From Telopea speciosissima (Eukaryota; Streptophyta; Magnoliopsida; Proteales; Proteaceae): a DNA stretch of 64,000 nt. The notes below the pieces were generated by a model. It saw only the letters and a list, made by a program, of their open reading frames with translations. It had not been told where the DNA came from and searched no databases. Below are positions 21,015 to 34,100 of the stretch, piece by piece. Location: contig NC_057922.1 of NCBI RefSeq assembly GCF_018873765.1, positions 9,995,563 to 10,059,562 on the forward strand, in the 5' to 3' direction. Numbering within the stretch: position 1 is the first letter of the stretch; the number at the start of each line of letters is the position of its first letter. Both the position numbers and the translations under genes were made by a program.

Positions 21015-23777
21015 CCTTTTCTCTTTGTTTTCTTTTCAATATGTTTTTTAATCATTTTCATCGATGGTTGAATGTGAGTTGTTCTCTCCTCCCCCCCCCC
21101 CCCCTTTATTTCAATTTCTGGAAATGTGATTCCCCCATAATGTTGCAGCCAACCCTCACCACCAATTTGAGTCTTCGGCCAATAGTCTTTGACCATCTCC
21201 CAGCGAAAGATGACCCCCTCTCTCCCCAACCTATGATCACTACTAAGGGAGCTGCTTCCCACCTTCACTCGCAACCCCAGAGAAATGAGATTTAATATTA
21301 GTGGCGGAATCTGTTCACCCACCACTTAAATTATATTGGGTTTTGGGTCATTGTCTTCATAAAAGACTAATTTTAATGTTGACTTTCATAGTTTGGGTTC
21401 ATTTCTTAAAACATGTTATAAAGGGAAAAGAACGTTACTTGCTCGCGTGGCTCTTGCACTTATATATAGAAGCGTGCAAAAGTATCATTGCCAACATGGA
21501 AAGGCAAAAATTCTGTCCAATATGATGCTTGCGCACACTCCCATTGGTCAGCACATGCATGCAAGCTTTAGAGGCCTATGTAACCATCTCTTTCCCATGT
21601 TATAAAAATTATGGGAAAAAGTTAGATATTCTAATGATATATCGTATACTAGCACCCTATGTGTCTCTATCTATCTTCCCTTCCCTCATTTGGAGGGTAA
21701 ATGAATCATTTCAAATACTAAATTGGAATTGGGATAAAAGAAGCGCCAACAAGTGGATGATACTGATGATGAATGATCGACTGACGAGAATGTAGCTTTG
21801 GACAGGTGGATTACCGATTATGGGCTCCAGCTTCCATGACACCCCATGAAGAAGTCCAATCATAGGCCACTAACAGCTAGAGTGATATGCCAACCCAACT
21901 AATAAGTATTTTCTTTTGGACTAATAAGTTTCTTATAAATAAGCCTATAGGGGCAAGAAACCATGATTTACTACGAAATCTAGACAAAAGAGAGCTCCCA
22001 TCTTTATCCATTCAAGAAACGCCGTCTTCGTCCATAGTCTACCGGTTCTCCTGCCGTCTTGTCTTCTTTTGATGGTGTCCGGTGATGGGTTTGATGCAGC
22101 ATGTCTTCTTTTGTCCATTTTTCCTGTTCTTGTAATGATTTCTATCTCTTCTTGTCTTTTAAATTTTTTTTCTCTTTCTTCTGATATCTTATAATTTGAA
22201 GTTCTTTGTTGGGGGAAGTTCTTTCTTGGTAAAAATTTAAATCAAAATGAGATTCAAGATAATTGTTGCTTTCAATTTTTTGGAAAATCTTTGATGTCTC
22301 ACCCCATGAATGCTCTTAATTTCTTTAGTTGCTAGATTATTTGCGTAGCTTTATTTATCGTAGTGTCCTCTTGAAGATCCTAAGGAAATAAATTCTCTTC
22401 AATTATTAGACCTTTAATTCATCGTCTTTATATGTTCTCTTAAATTCTCGTCTCATTTTGTAGGAACTTCCTACCTATTGTGTGTCAATCTATCAAGTGT
22501 TTCTTGTGTCATTCATGTTCATTTTCAATCTCTTTTTAAGTTTTGAATTTAATAGTGATATTATTGTGAATGTCTTCAGTTTAGTTTAATCACTGTCTTG
22601 TAGCACTTGAAGAGGTATCTAGTAGTCGAGTGCAAAATTACTAGGGGAGTCAATGGGTTGTTTTATCTTGGAAACCTATGCACAATACTCTCGGTTGTAC
22701 TACAATCTTAAGGATAATGTCGAGTCACACGACTCAGCACAACAGTTTTTCTAACATAATATTTTTGTTACAGGTTTCTGAAAGAGGCCAAAAAATGATT
22801 GTTTGAAAGCTCTTATCGTAAAAAAAACTTTGTACTCATTTAAGTTTGATCTCTCAATATTCTGACATATAATTCTTATAATTCTTAAGACCGTATAGAT
22901 TCAATTTATTGAGAGACCAAATTTTTTTAGTAAACTTGTGTCCTCGGTGGAGTCTAAAGATTATTTGAGATTGTTGCAATGATTGAAAGTCTTCAGTCAT
23001 TGTTGAACAAATTGTTTAGGCTCATTTATTATACAATGATTTGTTAACAAAAAAAAAAAAAGCTTTATGATAATAGATTTTAAAAAATCAATATATTTTC
23101 ATACTAATATTTTATATTTAAAAAATGGGAGAGTGTTCCCTACACTGCCCAAGTGCAGTTCAAGCGAATGAGGAAACCACTTTTGCAATCTGACAATAGG
23201 GAGTGATATATCACCCCCTTCACATGAAGGATGATATGTGAGGAGATGAGCAATTTCATTTTTAGATTGGCGTTGTACAAATTTTTTTCCCTCTAAAGAT
23301 ATATCACCCTCAAGTTACTGAATATATATTTAGAAACGAAAAAGCAAAAACGAAAAGAGAAGGATATGATACGAAAAGTGAATCATTTGCGACAAATGGA
23401 ATTGGCCTGGGGAAAGGTAAATGTCCACTCCTCGTTGCAGACAAGTCGATAAGGTCCACCCATCCCATGAGGTGGTACGACTTTGCAAAGTGTGTTGTGA
23501 TTTCTCTTTGCCTTATATTTCATGGTTAGGGTAGTGGGGTTTGGAGGCGAGGTAGTGGTGGTGGTGATGGAGGGCGGGTAGGGACGTAGGAGATGGTGGG
23601 GTGGAGAAACGGAGGTGGGGCAGGGGGTGGTGGCGGGTTAGGGATGAGCAACAGGAGGGGGCTGCGGGAGGAGGAGGGCGTGGGGCTGGAGTTGTAGAGG
23701 GAGTGGGGTAGGAATGGCTAACTGGGCAGGGGTGGTGGTGGTGGGTTAGGAGAGATGGGATTATAGATAGTTTAGCT
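21015..23777. other. Intergenic, mostly unassigned
   Basis: AT-rich DNA with a C-run near 21089-21104, a partial MITE arm at about 21615-21725, and a G-rich, purine-biased patch at about 23520-23760. No coding region I can support. Confidence 0.45.
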
Positions 23778-23927
23778 CGTCTCCAGGGAGCCCAGCACAC
23801 CCAGGGTGCTGCCAGCCGTTGGGCTGTGCCACACACATCCCTAGGTATGCACCGAGATGTGTGCGGCACAGCTCAACCACTGGATGCCCCCTGGTAGCAT
23901 CCTGGGCACTGGGCTCCCTAGAGACGA
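23778..23927. repeat. 150-bp foldback element (AGGGAGCCCAG arms)
   Basis: An inverted repeat: TCGTCTCCAGGGAGCCCAGC at the left pairs with GGGCTCCCTAGAGACGA at the right, and the GCTGTGCC-ACACACATC segments pair in the middle. GC-rich against its surroundings. Looks like a non-autonomous foldback transposon; no clear target duplication. Confidence 0.7.
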
Positions 23928-25190
23928 TCCTGATCCAATTAAAGAAGGGTAGAAATTTTAAAATACCTAGAGAGAAGGAGAGGTTGAACTTTATTTTTAG
24001 GGGAGAATCAGGAAAAAAGTTCAAGGTAAGCGACTTTCAGTAATATATAGAGTGAGTACAGGAATATAGTAATCGCTCCTATTAGAAACGGAAGGTTAGG
24101 GACCTCTAAGTGAACTTGTGGCCCCACAAGTCCATAAGGAAAAGGTCTACAACTATTGAGATGTAATGTGGTTTAATTCACCCATAATAAAATTCAATAA
24201 ATTTTGCCACATAGAAGCGGAAGCTAGTGACTTTTTGAAGGACTAACATTTACATTCTCTCAAGGAAGGAAACAAGCAGTTTATGGCTTTATGCTCTAGT
24301 AGCCGCCATTTCATTGGCTCTAGTATCAACTTTGCTTTCAAGGAACTACAATGTCATTCCCTGTCTGTAAGGCTACCTATGCACCAACTCTCCACCTTTG
24401 GATTGGTTCATCAATTTGTACAAAGTATTTTCATTGCTAGCCCCTTCTGTAAAAAGGATGTAGGTCTACAGATGCAGAATCTGCACCTCTATTTCTGCTG
24501 TATGGAGTCCCCAATGAAACATATAGGACTCCTTGTACTGGTCAGGTGCCATATTTGTGGACCTAATCCAATCATATGGCACATTATGTGCATTTTATAA
24601 GTAAAGATACCAAAGGACAGATGCTAAACAGTTCCTGTTGGTATGTCCAATACATTCTAGGCATGGTAGTGTGATACACAAATGATAGAACACCCAGAAA
24701 GGAGAGTAGAAGATCTGGATCGGAATATATACAATCTATCAATGAAATGATAAAAATAACTATACAATACCATGCTACAACAGTAACTACACAGTTTCTT
24801 GAGAATTTTGATGTTAAAGGGCAGCACAAAACATTCTCATTGATGTAATAAAACATGATCAGGGAGTGACAAAAAAGGAGAACTTTTCCCCTTCAAGGTT
24901 CAAAACCCTGCCTTTCCAAACTGATCTGCAATTACAACTTCCAATTGTCCCTGTTCAAGAGTCAAGACTAACCCTAACCCATAATTACACAATGTTGTAT
25001 TAACACCACTAAGTTAGCCCACTGACCACCAAATTACAAGCTGTCTTAAAAGGATGCAGTTGAGACACTAGAAAGGACAAGGGATATTATGCTCTAGCTT
25101 TTTGCGACCCCCAAAATGTCAAGAAGCCAATTAGAGCTTTACATGACTGAACATCTTAAGGCTGAACTGCTGAGTGTGTTTATTTGTTTG
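23928..25190. other. Intergenic and probable ubinuclein 3' UTR
   Basis: The part next to 25191 should hold the 3' UTR of the ubinuclein gene. An open frame at 24283-24600 (+) shows no family features. Nothing else recognised. Confidence 0.4.
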
Positions 25191-28100
25191 TCAGCTCGGT
25201 TGGTTGCAGCTCGGAATACCGGCTGTCTGAAGGTTTGATTTATGAGGCTGGCTTGCAGCAGCAAGCTTTGGGTACTTGTGCTTTTCTTTTCCGTGTTGTG
25301 AAAACTTCTCTGGATGTAAATGAAGTTCCCCCAACTCTGATTCAGGATTCTTCTTTACCTTTTTCTTCACCAACACACCATCTGCTTTCCTGACGTCGTC
25401 CATGAAGGTACTTCCCTTTACCTTCTCTTGTTTTGGCCTATCCATGCTAAGGCCATTAGTAGATGAATTGGACATTCTCACAGATGTGGCAAGATGCTGA
25501 GCAGATGTTGTCATACTGGTAATCATCCTGTTGGGTACCATCAAGGCATGTCCACTTGAATCAGTACCCAACCTCTCTTGCATGATTCGTGGCTGCGCAG
25601 CCGAAGTAGCTTCACCACGGACACTCTCCTCTGCTCTTGGGATGGACAATTTTTTCTTCTTGATCTTCTCTTGATCCTGAGCATCAAAAAGATAGAATTT
25701 TTTCTTCCTGATCTTCTCTTGATCCTGAGCATCAAAAATCAAGCCCAACCTATGTAATTTTTTCCCAAGAAATGGAAACAACCCAACATTATGCTGTCAT
25801 CTAAGTTGTGTTTGCTTGAACTAGTCTCGGAAGAAAAATGAATGCTGCATTTCAATTTCTTGGCTAACCCATGTAATGTAGAACTGTATTTGAGTAATCA
25901 AAACAGTACCAAAATATGACCTTTGCTCAGAGAATAAAAATCCAGATTAGGAAAATAATTAATAGAAACAAATCAGATGGTCAAATGACCACCAAACTCC
26001 AATTGAGTTCAACAACTATAGGGCTGAACACTTGCTGAAAATCTTCGATCAATCCAAGGGCTGGATCAGAAGATATGAGGTAATCCTAGTTGTGCTAGGT
26101 GAAGGGTAGAATGGTAATTCACCACTCAAAATGAATTTCAGAAGAGAGGAATATGTAGAGTCATTGACTCTGATTATATACGATAAATCTCAGCAATATC
26201 AGATTAGAGAAATCAGTAAATTGAATCAGTATTTAAAAGGACAGAATTCCATTTAATGATTTAAGAGATAAGGGTAAAATATAGACTTCAGTATATCTTC
26301 AGATCCACAAGTCAGATCTGATGGAGATTCTACTCAAATCTCTCTAGAACAGTAAAGAACAGATTCCCAAAATCTGAAGGTATTCTAATGCTAGGTACTC
26401 CCAACTCACATTCATGCAAAATAAATCTTGCATATGAATTTCAACTAGAACAGAATTTACTATTCTAGAAGATGAATCACAGAAAAATAACCAGAATTTG
26501 AACTTACTTGTTAATGGAAGGGAAGGAGGATGGAAGAATAAAATAGAGAGCGACAAATGCCCGGGCTTCACATCGCAAGGTGGTTGGATGGATCAAACAC
26601 CAACCAGCCTTGATTAAACACAAGGTTTCTTCATCATTGGAGAAGAAGAGCTGCAAAATCTTTTCATTAATCAAAATTCATGTCCAATGCTGGTCTCCCT
26701 TACAAACTTATATAGAAGACTCAAAAATAGACTCCTACACTAAAAAAGAAAGGCCTGACCAAATCCTTAACTAATAAGGTAACCTAAACTAACTGGGAAA
26801 CTGACTCAAAACAGGGCTGGACTTATGGAATCCTAATCCAGCCTAACTAAGACATTTAATAACAATTAAAATAAAGAAGTAAAGACACTTAACTAGCTAA
26901 TCCCATATGCCTAGACTATACACATATTATAGGTCTATTAAGTTGGGCCATTATAATGAAAAATCCATGGGATCAAAGGCCCAACACAAACATAACCCAA
27001 CCCAAAGCGTATTTCCACTAAATAAGCCCATTTAGGCCAACTTAAATACTTAAACAAAAGAGCTAACTTACAACATTAAAGAAACTAAGTTAAAATCAGA
27101 ATTAAAAGAGTAGACAAACTAGACTGGCCTCTTTTGGATCTCCCGGGATAGACCTTCAGATCTGCATCACCATGACCATTTAGCTTTTTAAGAGGATATC
27201 TAAATGACGAATTTTTTAAAACTAGTGAGTGACTCTACCCTTTTAGTTTGGTCCAGGGAACATTAAGTTGAGTAGAATTGATTCTGAATGGTAGTTCACC
27301 AACAAAAATGGAATTAAGGAAAATTTTTCATTTTGGATTACACGTGAATACTCCCTGGTGTGAGACCTGACACCAATTCAATCTTCCCTTTAAAATCTTC
27401 ATATAATTCGATGTTCCTCTGTGTATAAATGCATTTTTTTCACACCAAAACTAGTTGAACTATATTATTTTAGGAGTCAATATATGACACAATCGTAAAA
27501 AAGCATAAGTACATGGACAATAATGCCCACAGAACTATAATCAGGTGGACAAACCAATAAATACTGATCAAAGATGAGGCAGAAAATTTATAAGAATGCC
27601 TTAAGTTGAAAAATCAAGAAATTACATACATGCAACTAGAATGATGTACCCATGTTGAAGATGCTGAGATGGATGAATCAAGAGTCCAGGAAGGATATAA
27701 ATGTAAGCAAATGCATCAACAGGAAATAGGTTAGCACATAATAGATGATAAAAATAAAGTAGATTTGAAATTATTTTGGTCATGCACATTTAGACAAATA
27801 TGTGAAAAGAATGGGAAGAAAATTATAAACACATGCATAAGACTTAACGAAGGTAATTCTGCCATGGGTGAGAAAAATATAGAGTCACCAGTTGATATTG
27901 TTTGGTCATGTCCACCAAGACCAAGATGCCACCAATGGTTGAGGAATGATTTTGTTGAACAAGAGTTTAACAATCTTTTACAGACTTAACTATTTTGCCA
28001 ATTTGAATAAATGCTATATTGTTATTTATCAAACCAAACACAGAACATAATATTAAAAGAGAACAACGAAGAATATCATAAAGGAAATGTATATGAGTGG

Positions 28101-31100
28101 AGAAAAGAAAAATGAAAGAGAGTTTCTACACAAAGTGACAGGGTAAGGGATAAATCCTGTAACGTTGAGATACATGCAGCCAAATAGCATGAGACTTGAA
28201 TATAGAAATTATAGAGCCTAATGTATCATGCAGGTAAAAGGGAAAGAATTTCTCTCAGCTCCTTGAGTAGAGATTTCTTTTAATAGTAATCAGTTCATCA
28301 AAAAATAGTGATCACCCAGCAATAAACAAAATTCAATAAAGAATCAATAGTCAAAGAAAGACCAAGAGATCTATAAGGAACTTTGGGATCTTCAATAAAT
28401 AAAGAAGCTGATCAAGATTCATTAAAGAACATAGACCAGAGTTCAATGTTGAATTAATGAATGCAAAGAAGATCCAAGAAATTTGATCTATGAACTCAAC
28501 AACGCATCTACATTTTCATAAAGATTCAAGAGAACTGACTTTAAATGGAAATAATAAAGTTATAAGCATGGAGAAGACAGTAGCAGCAGGAATAATAACA
28601 TAAAAAACTGTTATTTGCAGCCAAGGAACAACTTCCCCAAAGCCGGCAAGATAAAATACATAATTTGAAATATCCACAACCATCCATTACAATAACCACA
28701 AGATGTATATTTATAGTGACCGTGATAATCATTCCTAACCCCAAAGCAAGGAAATAACTGAAATAAGGAATTAATCAAAATCTTACTAGGTAGTTTGTGT
28801 CTCTCATGTGCTGTTAAGTGAGGTAGTTTAGTCTAGAAAGAGTCCTTTATAGTTAAGTATTTAAGTCTTATTGTTAGTGTTTTATGTTTGTTTGGAGTAT
28901 TTTATATTAAATATTTGATCAGTTTAAGTTAGTTTTTGTTTAGGTAACTTGAAGGATACTTGTTTATTTGGTTTAGAGTTTAAAGTCAAGTTTATTTGGT
29001 CTTATAAATAGGGTTGTAATCCTACAAGAATTATGGAATGGACAGTTAGTTTGATCTAGTTAATATTGAGGTTGTTGCCACTCACTCTATCCCTTCTCTT
29101 TCCTCACTCTCTCTTCCCGTGACTTCTCCCTTCCTGGTGGAGGATTGGTAGAGAAGAAGGGGATAACCTGAGAGGGGGTCTCAGAGTTACAGGGGAGGGA
29201 AAGAAATTACATAGGAAGAAAGGGGGGGTGGAGAGAAGTTTGCACACACACCTACCCACGTAGGCTCTTCACAAACACAAACTCAATTCATTCTCAAATC
29301 TGAGTTCTAATTGCACGGTTACATGTACTTAAATAAAAAAGAAACCCAACATGAAAAGGAAACCTACTCTAATTTGGAAACTCAAATTAATAAGGAAAGT
29401 AAATCCTATTAGTTATCTCCTACTTAAGCTATCAAAATAAAATATTACACGTTAATCCCAAAATAGAAATAAATAAAAATCCTAAAATATCCTACTAGCC
29501 AAAGACCCAAATTGGACCCGGTTCATCTCCGTCTAGGTTCCCAAATGGGTTTAGATCAATCCAAGGTAGTGCACTAGCATCAATTCCCATGGTATTGAGT
29601 AAAACTCGACCTTGAGTTTTGTAAAACGAGAGAATCATCAACACTTGATCGGCATCCACAAACATCGACATTGATGGGGCGATGATCCAGCACATCTCAC
29701 AATCTTCTGATGGTCATTAGCAAATGACATCTCTTCGATGGGAATCTGATCGTGGGGTTTCACAACAGAAATTGGACCATCAATCAATTCTTCAACAACA
29801 ACCTTGATTGGGCAGTTCACTTTAGCTTGATCGTCACTTCCGTTGTCCATCTCTAGTCCTCCTTCTAAGGATTCTATCATGCTTGGCACCTTATCATAGG
29901 TGTTATTATTACTGGCAAGCTCCCGACAACCTGTCTTCAAATCAAGAAGTGTTGTTTGCAATTTATGGAAACCATCTCTAATTGAAAGGAGCAAATCGTA
30001 TCGATCAACCTCCATGATGTAGCCTTAGGTTCAGCTCTAATACCAAATTGGTAGAGGACCGGTAGGGAAGAAAGGGGGGGGGGGGAGAGAAGTTCGCACC
30101 ATAGTTATAAATCTCGCCGAGATCTTGAATTTCTCAAGAATCTCGAGACTAGATTACATACAAAACTTAAAATTTGCCGTGTTTTAAAAAATTCGGCCGA
30201 AATTTCGGCGAAATCTCGAAAATCTCAGATATCTTGACCTGCTTGAGAGGAAACTACTCTTGTTTCTTCTCGAACACTATGATGTGGCATTCATATGTCA
30301 TGCAGACGGAAGACAATGTACGTCGGTTCCATCGGACCATGAGTGGACTTGTACTTGGGTGTCTATTTAATATGCATTGTTCATTGTCCTTTGTAGTTTT
30401 TACTTTAAGTCCTTAACTATTTCTTAAGTAATTATTCAACATTATGTGTCTTCATCCATTATTGCATAATTTGTTTGTTTTATGTGCCCATTATGTCTCA
30501 TAGCACTCAAACAATGTGTGTAGGCAAATCCGCAAATATTACATAAGGCTTCGACGTTTACTGCCAACCAAGGGTGCAAATCCAAAGCACAAAATTGGGT
30601 TTTTTTTTTACAATTTGAAATTTTAAATATGTTTATTAAGCCTAAAACAAGCTTCTCTTAAAGTTTCGAAGCCAACAATGGCCATTTGCCTACCGAAACA
30701 CAAAAAAAAAGATGCACTATCTTGGTGAGATCTTGAGAATCTCAACCTGGTCGAGACACCTCCTCGAGACGAATTTTTTAACCTTGGTTTGCTCACACAC
30801 CTAGCAACACAGGCTCTTCACAAACACAAACTCAATTCATTCTCAAATCTGAGTTCTAACTGCACGGTTACATGTACTTAAATAAAAAAGAAACCCAACA
30901 TGGAAAGGAAACCTACTATAATTTGGAAAATCAAATTAATTAGAAAAATAAATCCTAGTAGCTATCTCCTACTTAAGCTATCAAAATAAAATATTGCATG
31001 TTAATCCCAAAATAGAAATAAATAAAAATTTAAAATATCCTACTAGCCAAAGACCAAATTGAACCCGGTTCATCTCCGTTTGGGTTCCCAAACGGGTTTA

Positions 31101-34100
31101 GATCAGTCCAAGGTAGTACACCTTCTCTTCCCCTCATCCTTGTGATTCCCTTTCTTCCCTATCCTTGAGGCTCCATTGCTAGCAGTCTCTTTCCATCTAT
31201 TTTAAAAGAAAACCCACTACCAACAAATCCTCTGATCGATCTTCATTAAGGCCCCACAAAAGATACTCCCAGCTTAATAGTGCGAAGAAGGAAAAGCTGA
31301 AAAAACTTCTTAATATTAAGTTCTCCAAATTCCAAAAGATCCAATTCGAGAGACTGCATAGGCTGCTGGAAAATATTCCATGCAAGGGCCTAGAATCATG
31401 GGTGCTTGTCCACCTAGTTGAAAAGATATTATGCTTATACCTTGCAAGTAAGGAAGAAGTGAAAACAATTAGATCACATCCAGTGAAGATGGATAATGTG
31501 CTGATAATCTATAACAAACAAGAAACTCGTATTATGATGTACACCAGAACACTGGACCGTCAAACCCAGACCAAAATGAAATACAACTGAAGCTGTAAAG
31601 AATGAATCACAGCCATCCCACACGGATAAATCCATTCACCTCTCAATGGTCACATTTTTCTGCTTGAGAATCCAATCAGGAATATCATGTTGGTTATTTG
31701 CTCTGTATCCTTTTAAAGAGAGAGCTCTCTTCCCTAGTTTTACCACGTCCGAATCACATGACCCAAAGTTTTAACTTTTAAATGGAGCAACTATGATAGA
31801 AAGGTTAGACAAAAGCTTCCACTAACATACAGATTTCATATCTCACTGCACATTGGCAGACCTAAAAGATAGTAAGTTCCTAGGAATTCCTAATTACGAT
31901 ATTCTGAGGCTGCAAGCAGACCTAGCCTAACATGATGATAAACATTTACTTCTGTCAACGCATTTTCTGTCATAGAGCTTAGTAGCAAGAGTGCCTGGCT
32001 AAGAGTGTAAAACAACGTGAGCTTGAATCTTTCCCCCTCTTAATTTCCACTTGACCAATGAGAAAAATGGATTGAGTTGATCCGTTCAGTCCTTCAATCC
32101 TCCTACATCTATTGGTGTGGAATCTATGGGCTTCCTAAATCCACCATCAAAGCCATGGAATCTCTCTTCTGGTCCTTCCTCTGGAAAGGCAAGAAATCTT
32201 CCAAATTCCTCCACCCGATCAGTTGGGCCTCTATCTGCCTCCCTAAATCTGAAGGTCTTGGCATCCGTAGGATCCAGGACTTCAATATTGTAGGTATGCT
32301 CAAATTGATCTGGAAAATCTCTTCAAGGCATGATTCTATCTGGGTCAATTGGGTAGACTCATACCTCCTCAAAAATGATTCCATTTGGACTGTCCCCATC
32401 CCTGCTGATCCTTCCTGGGTGTGGCGTAAAATAATCCTCCTCCAGCCCTTAGCACTCTCAGCCAGCTCCTCTATGATTGCTAATGGGTCTTCCATTTCTC
32501 TCTGGCTAGATCCCTGGCTCCCCTTCGGAGTCCTCTACAACTTCTTAGGTGCCTGTTTGGTCTAACCCTCTGGTATTCCCAATTCAGCCCCGTTCTCCTC
32601 AACCATTTCCCTACGTTCCTGGTCCCACCCCCTTCCCCCTGTCTCACCCAGGTTTGGGATTCTCTTCCCCCTTCCCCCCCCCCCCCCCCCAATCCCTAAC
32701 CCCTCTCTCTTGGATAAGGTCTTTTGGCTCCCCTGCCCTAACGGAGTTTTTACTTCTAGATCCGCCCAGGATTTTATTCGTCCCCATGCTCCCATTGTTC
32801 CCTGGCACAATATGGTTTGGTTCAAAGGCCATATTACCCGTCACAGTTTTAATGTTTGGAGATCCCTCAACCGCTGCCTCCCCACCCAATCATTTCTTCT
32901 CCATCACCATATCCTCGTCCCCCCATCCTGTGTCCTTTGTTGGAATGGCATTGAGGATGTTGATCACCTCTTTTTTACTTGCCCCCAAGCCCTCAGTATT
33001 TGGAAAAAAGCCTTAGTCTCTATTTGGCCTCGAAGCAGAAGGTCTCTTCCCTTTGCTAGGGAATATCTTTGGATGGTGAGAGCTTTCTCGGGTGGCACAA
33101 TCTGCGATACTGCTGGTAAGCTAGTGTCTGGGGTGCTATATCTCACATTTGGATGGAGCGGAACCTTCGACGATGGACCTCCAAATCTCGTTCCATAAAC
33201 ATGATTTGGAAAGCCATCTTTTTTTATGTTAGCTCCAAACTCCATTTGCTCCCTTGTAGATCGCTCCTTGATACCCCAAGGAACAGGCTTATTGTTGTAT
33301 CCTAGGGTTTAGATGATTCTCTTCTTCGGTCTCATGGCCCACCTTCTTAAGGCTTGAGGCGTGTATTCCACCTCCCTCTCTACCTCCCCCTTTTTTGGGG
33401 TTTTCGTATTGATATATATTCATCCAAAAAAAAAAAAATGGATTGAATGTTACCAGACCCCAGTCGAGCACAACCAACTACTCTCGATCTGCTTTGTGAG
33501 GAATTTACTACCAATGACAATGGTCTCTAAGAACCAATGTACAATTTCAGAACAATGGTGATTGCTATGATTATTTTTATTTATTGTCATTAAAACCTAA
33601 AATTCCACCAGCCTAGGCACAACAACCAGACGCTCGAATCAATTGATTCACCAATTATCTTGTGCCGATTGAACTGAGCATTGGTCTGACAACCATAGTT
33701 GTCACGGCGTCTAGGTGACCCAAGGCGTTGAAGAGGGTCCAAAATCAAGGCAACACCAACTAGGCGTCCAAGGCACCTGGACGCCTAGGTGTCGCCTTGA
33801 CAACTATGTCTGAATATCAAAGGTATCAATTTTGATTCCAAAATGCACTCTATGCTGATTCATACAAAATCATATCTCACACATCTAGCAGATGGATCAT
33901 TCATTTTGAATTTTTCAGCAGAGCAAGAAGCATGATTCTGAGTTTAGCGTGCAACCTGAAAAGGTCTAAACAACATGAATTCTGCTTGTGCCTTAAATTC
34001 ACTTCATGCCGCTCCTTTTTGCTCATGAATTCAGTTCTTGCTGATTGAAAAATTAAACTCATTTCATAAACAATTCGAGGCGAGTATAAACAGGCAAAAT

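Noticed and set aside
24283..24600. Open frame of 105 codons (+)
   Set aside because: No family features, cysteine- and histidine-rich random-looking composition, next to the UBN 3' end on the opposite strand.
29576..30048. Host gene in UBN intron 12
   Set aside because: The frame lies between matching LTRs next to a tRNA-Met primer site, so it is part of a retroelement.
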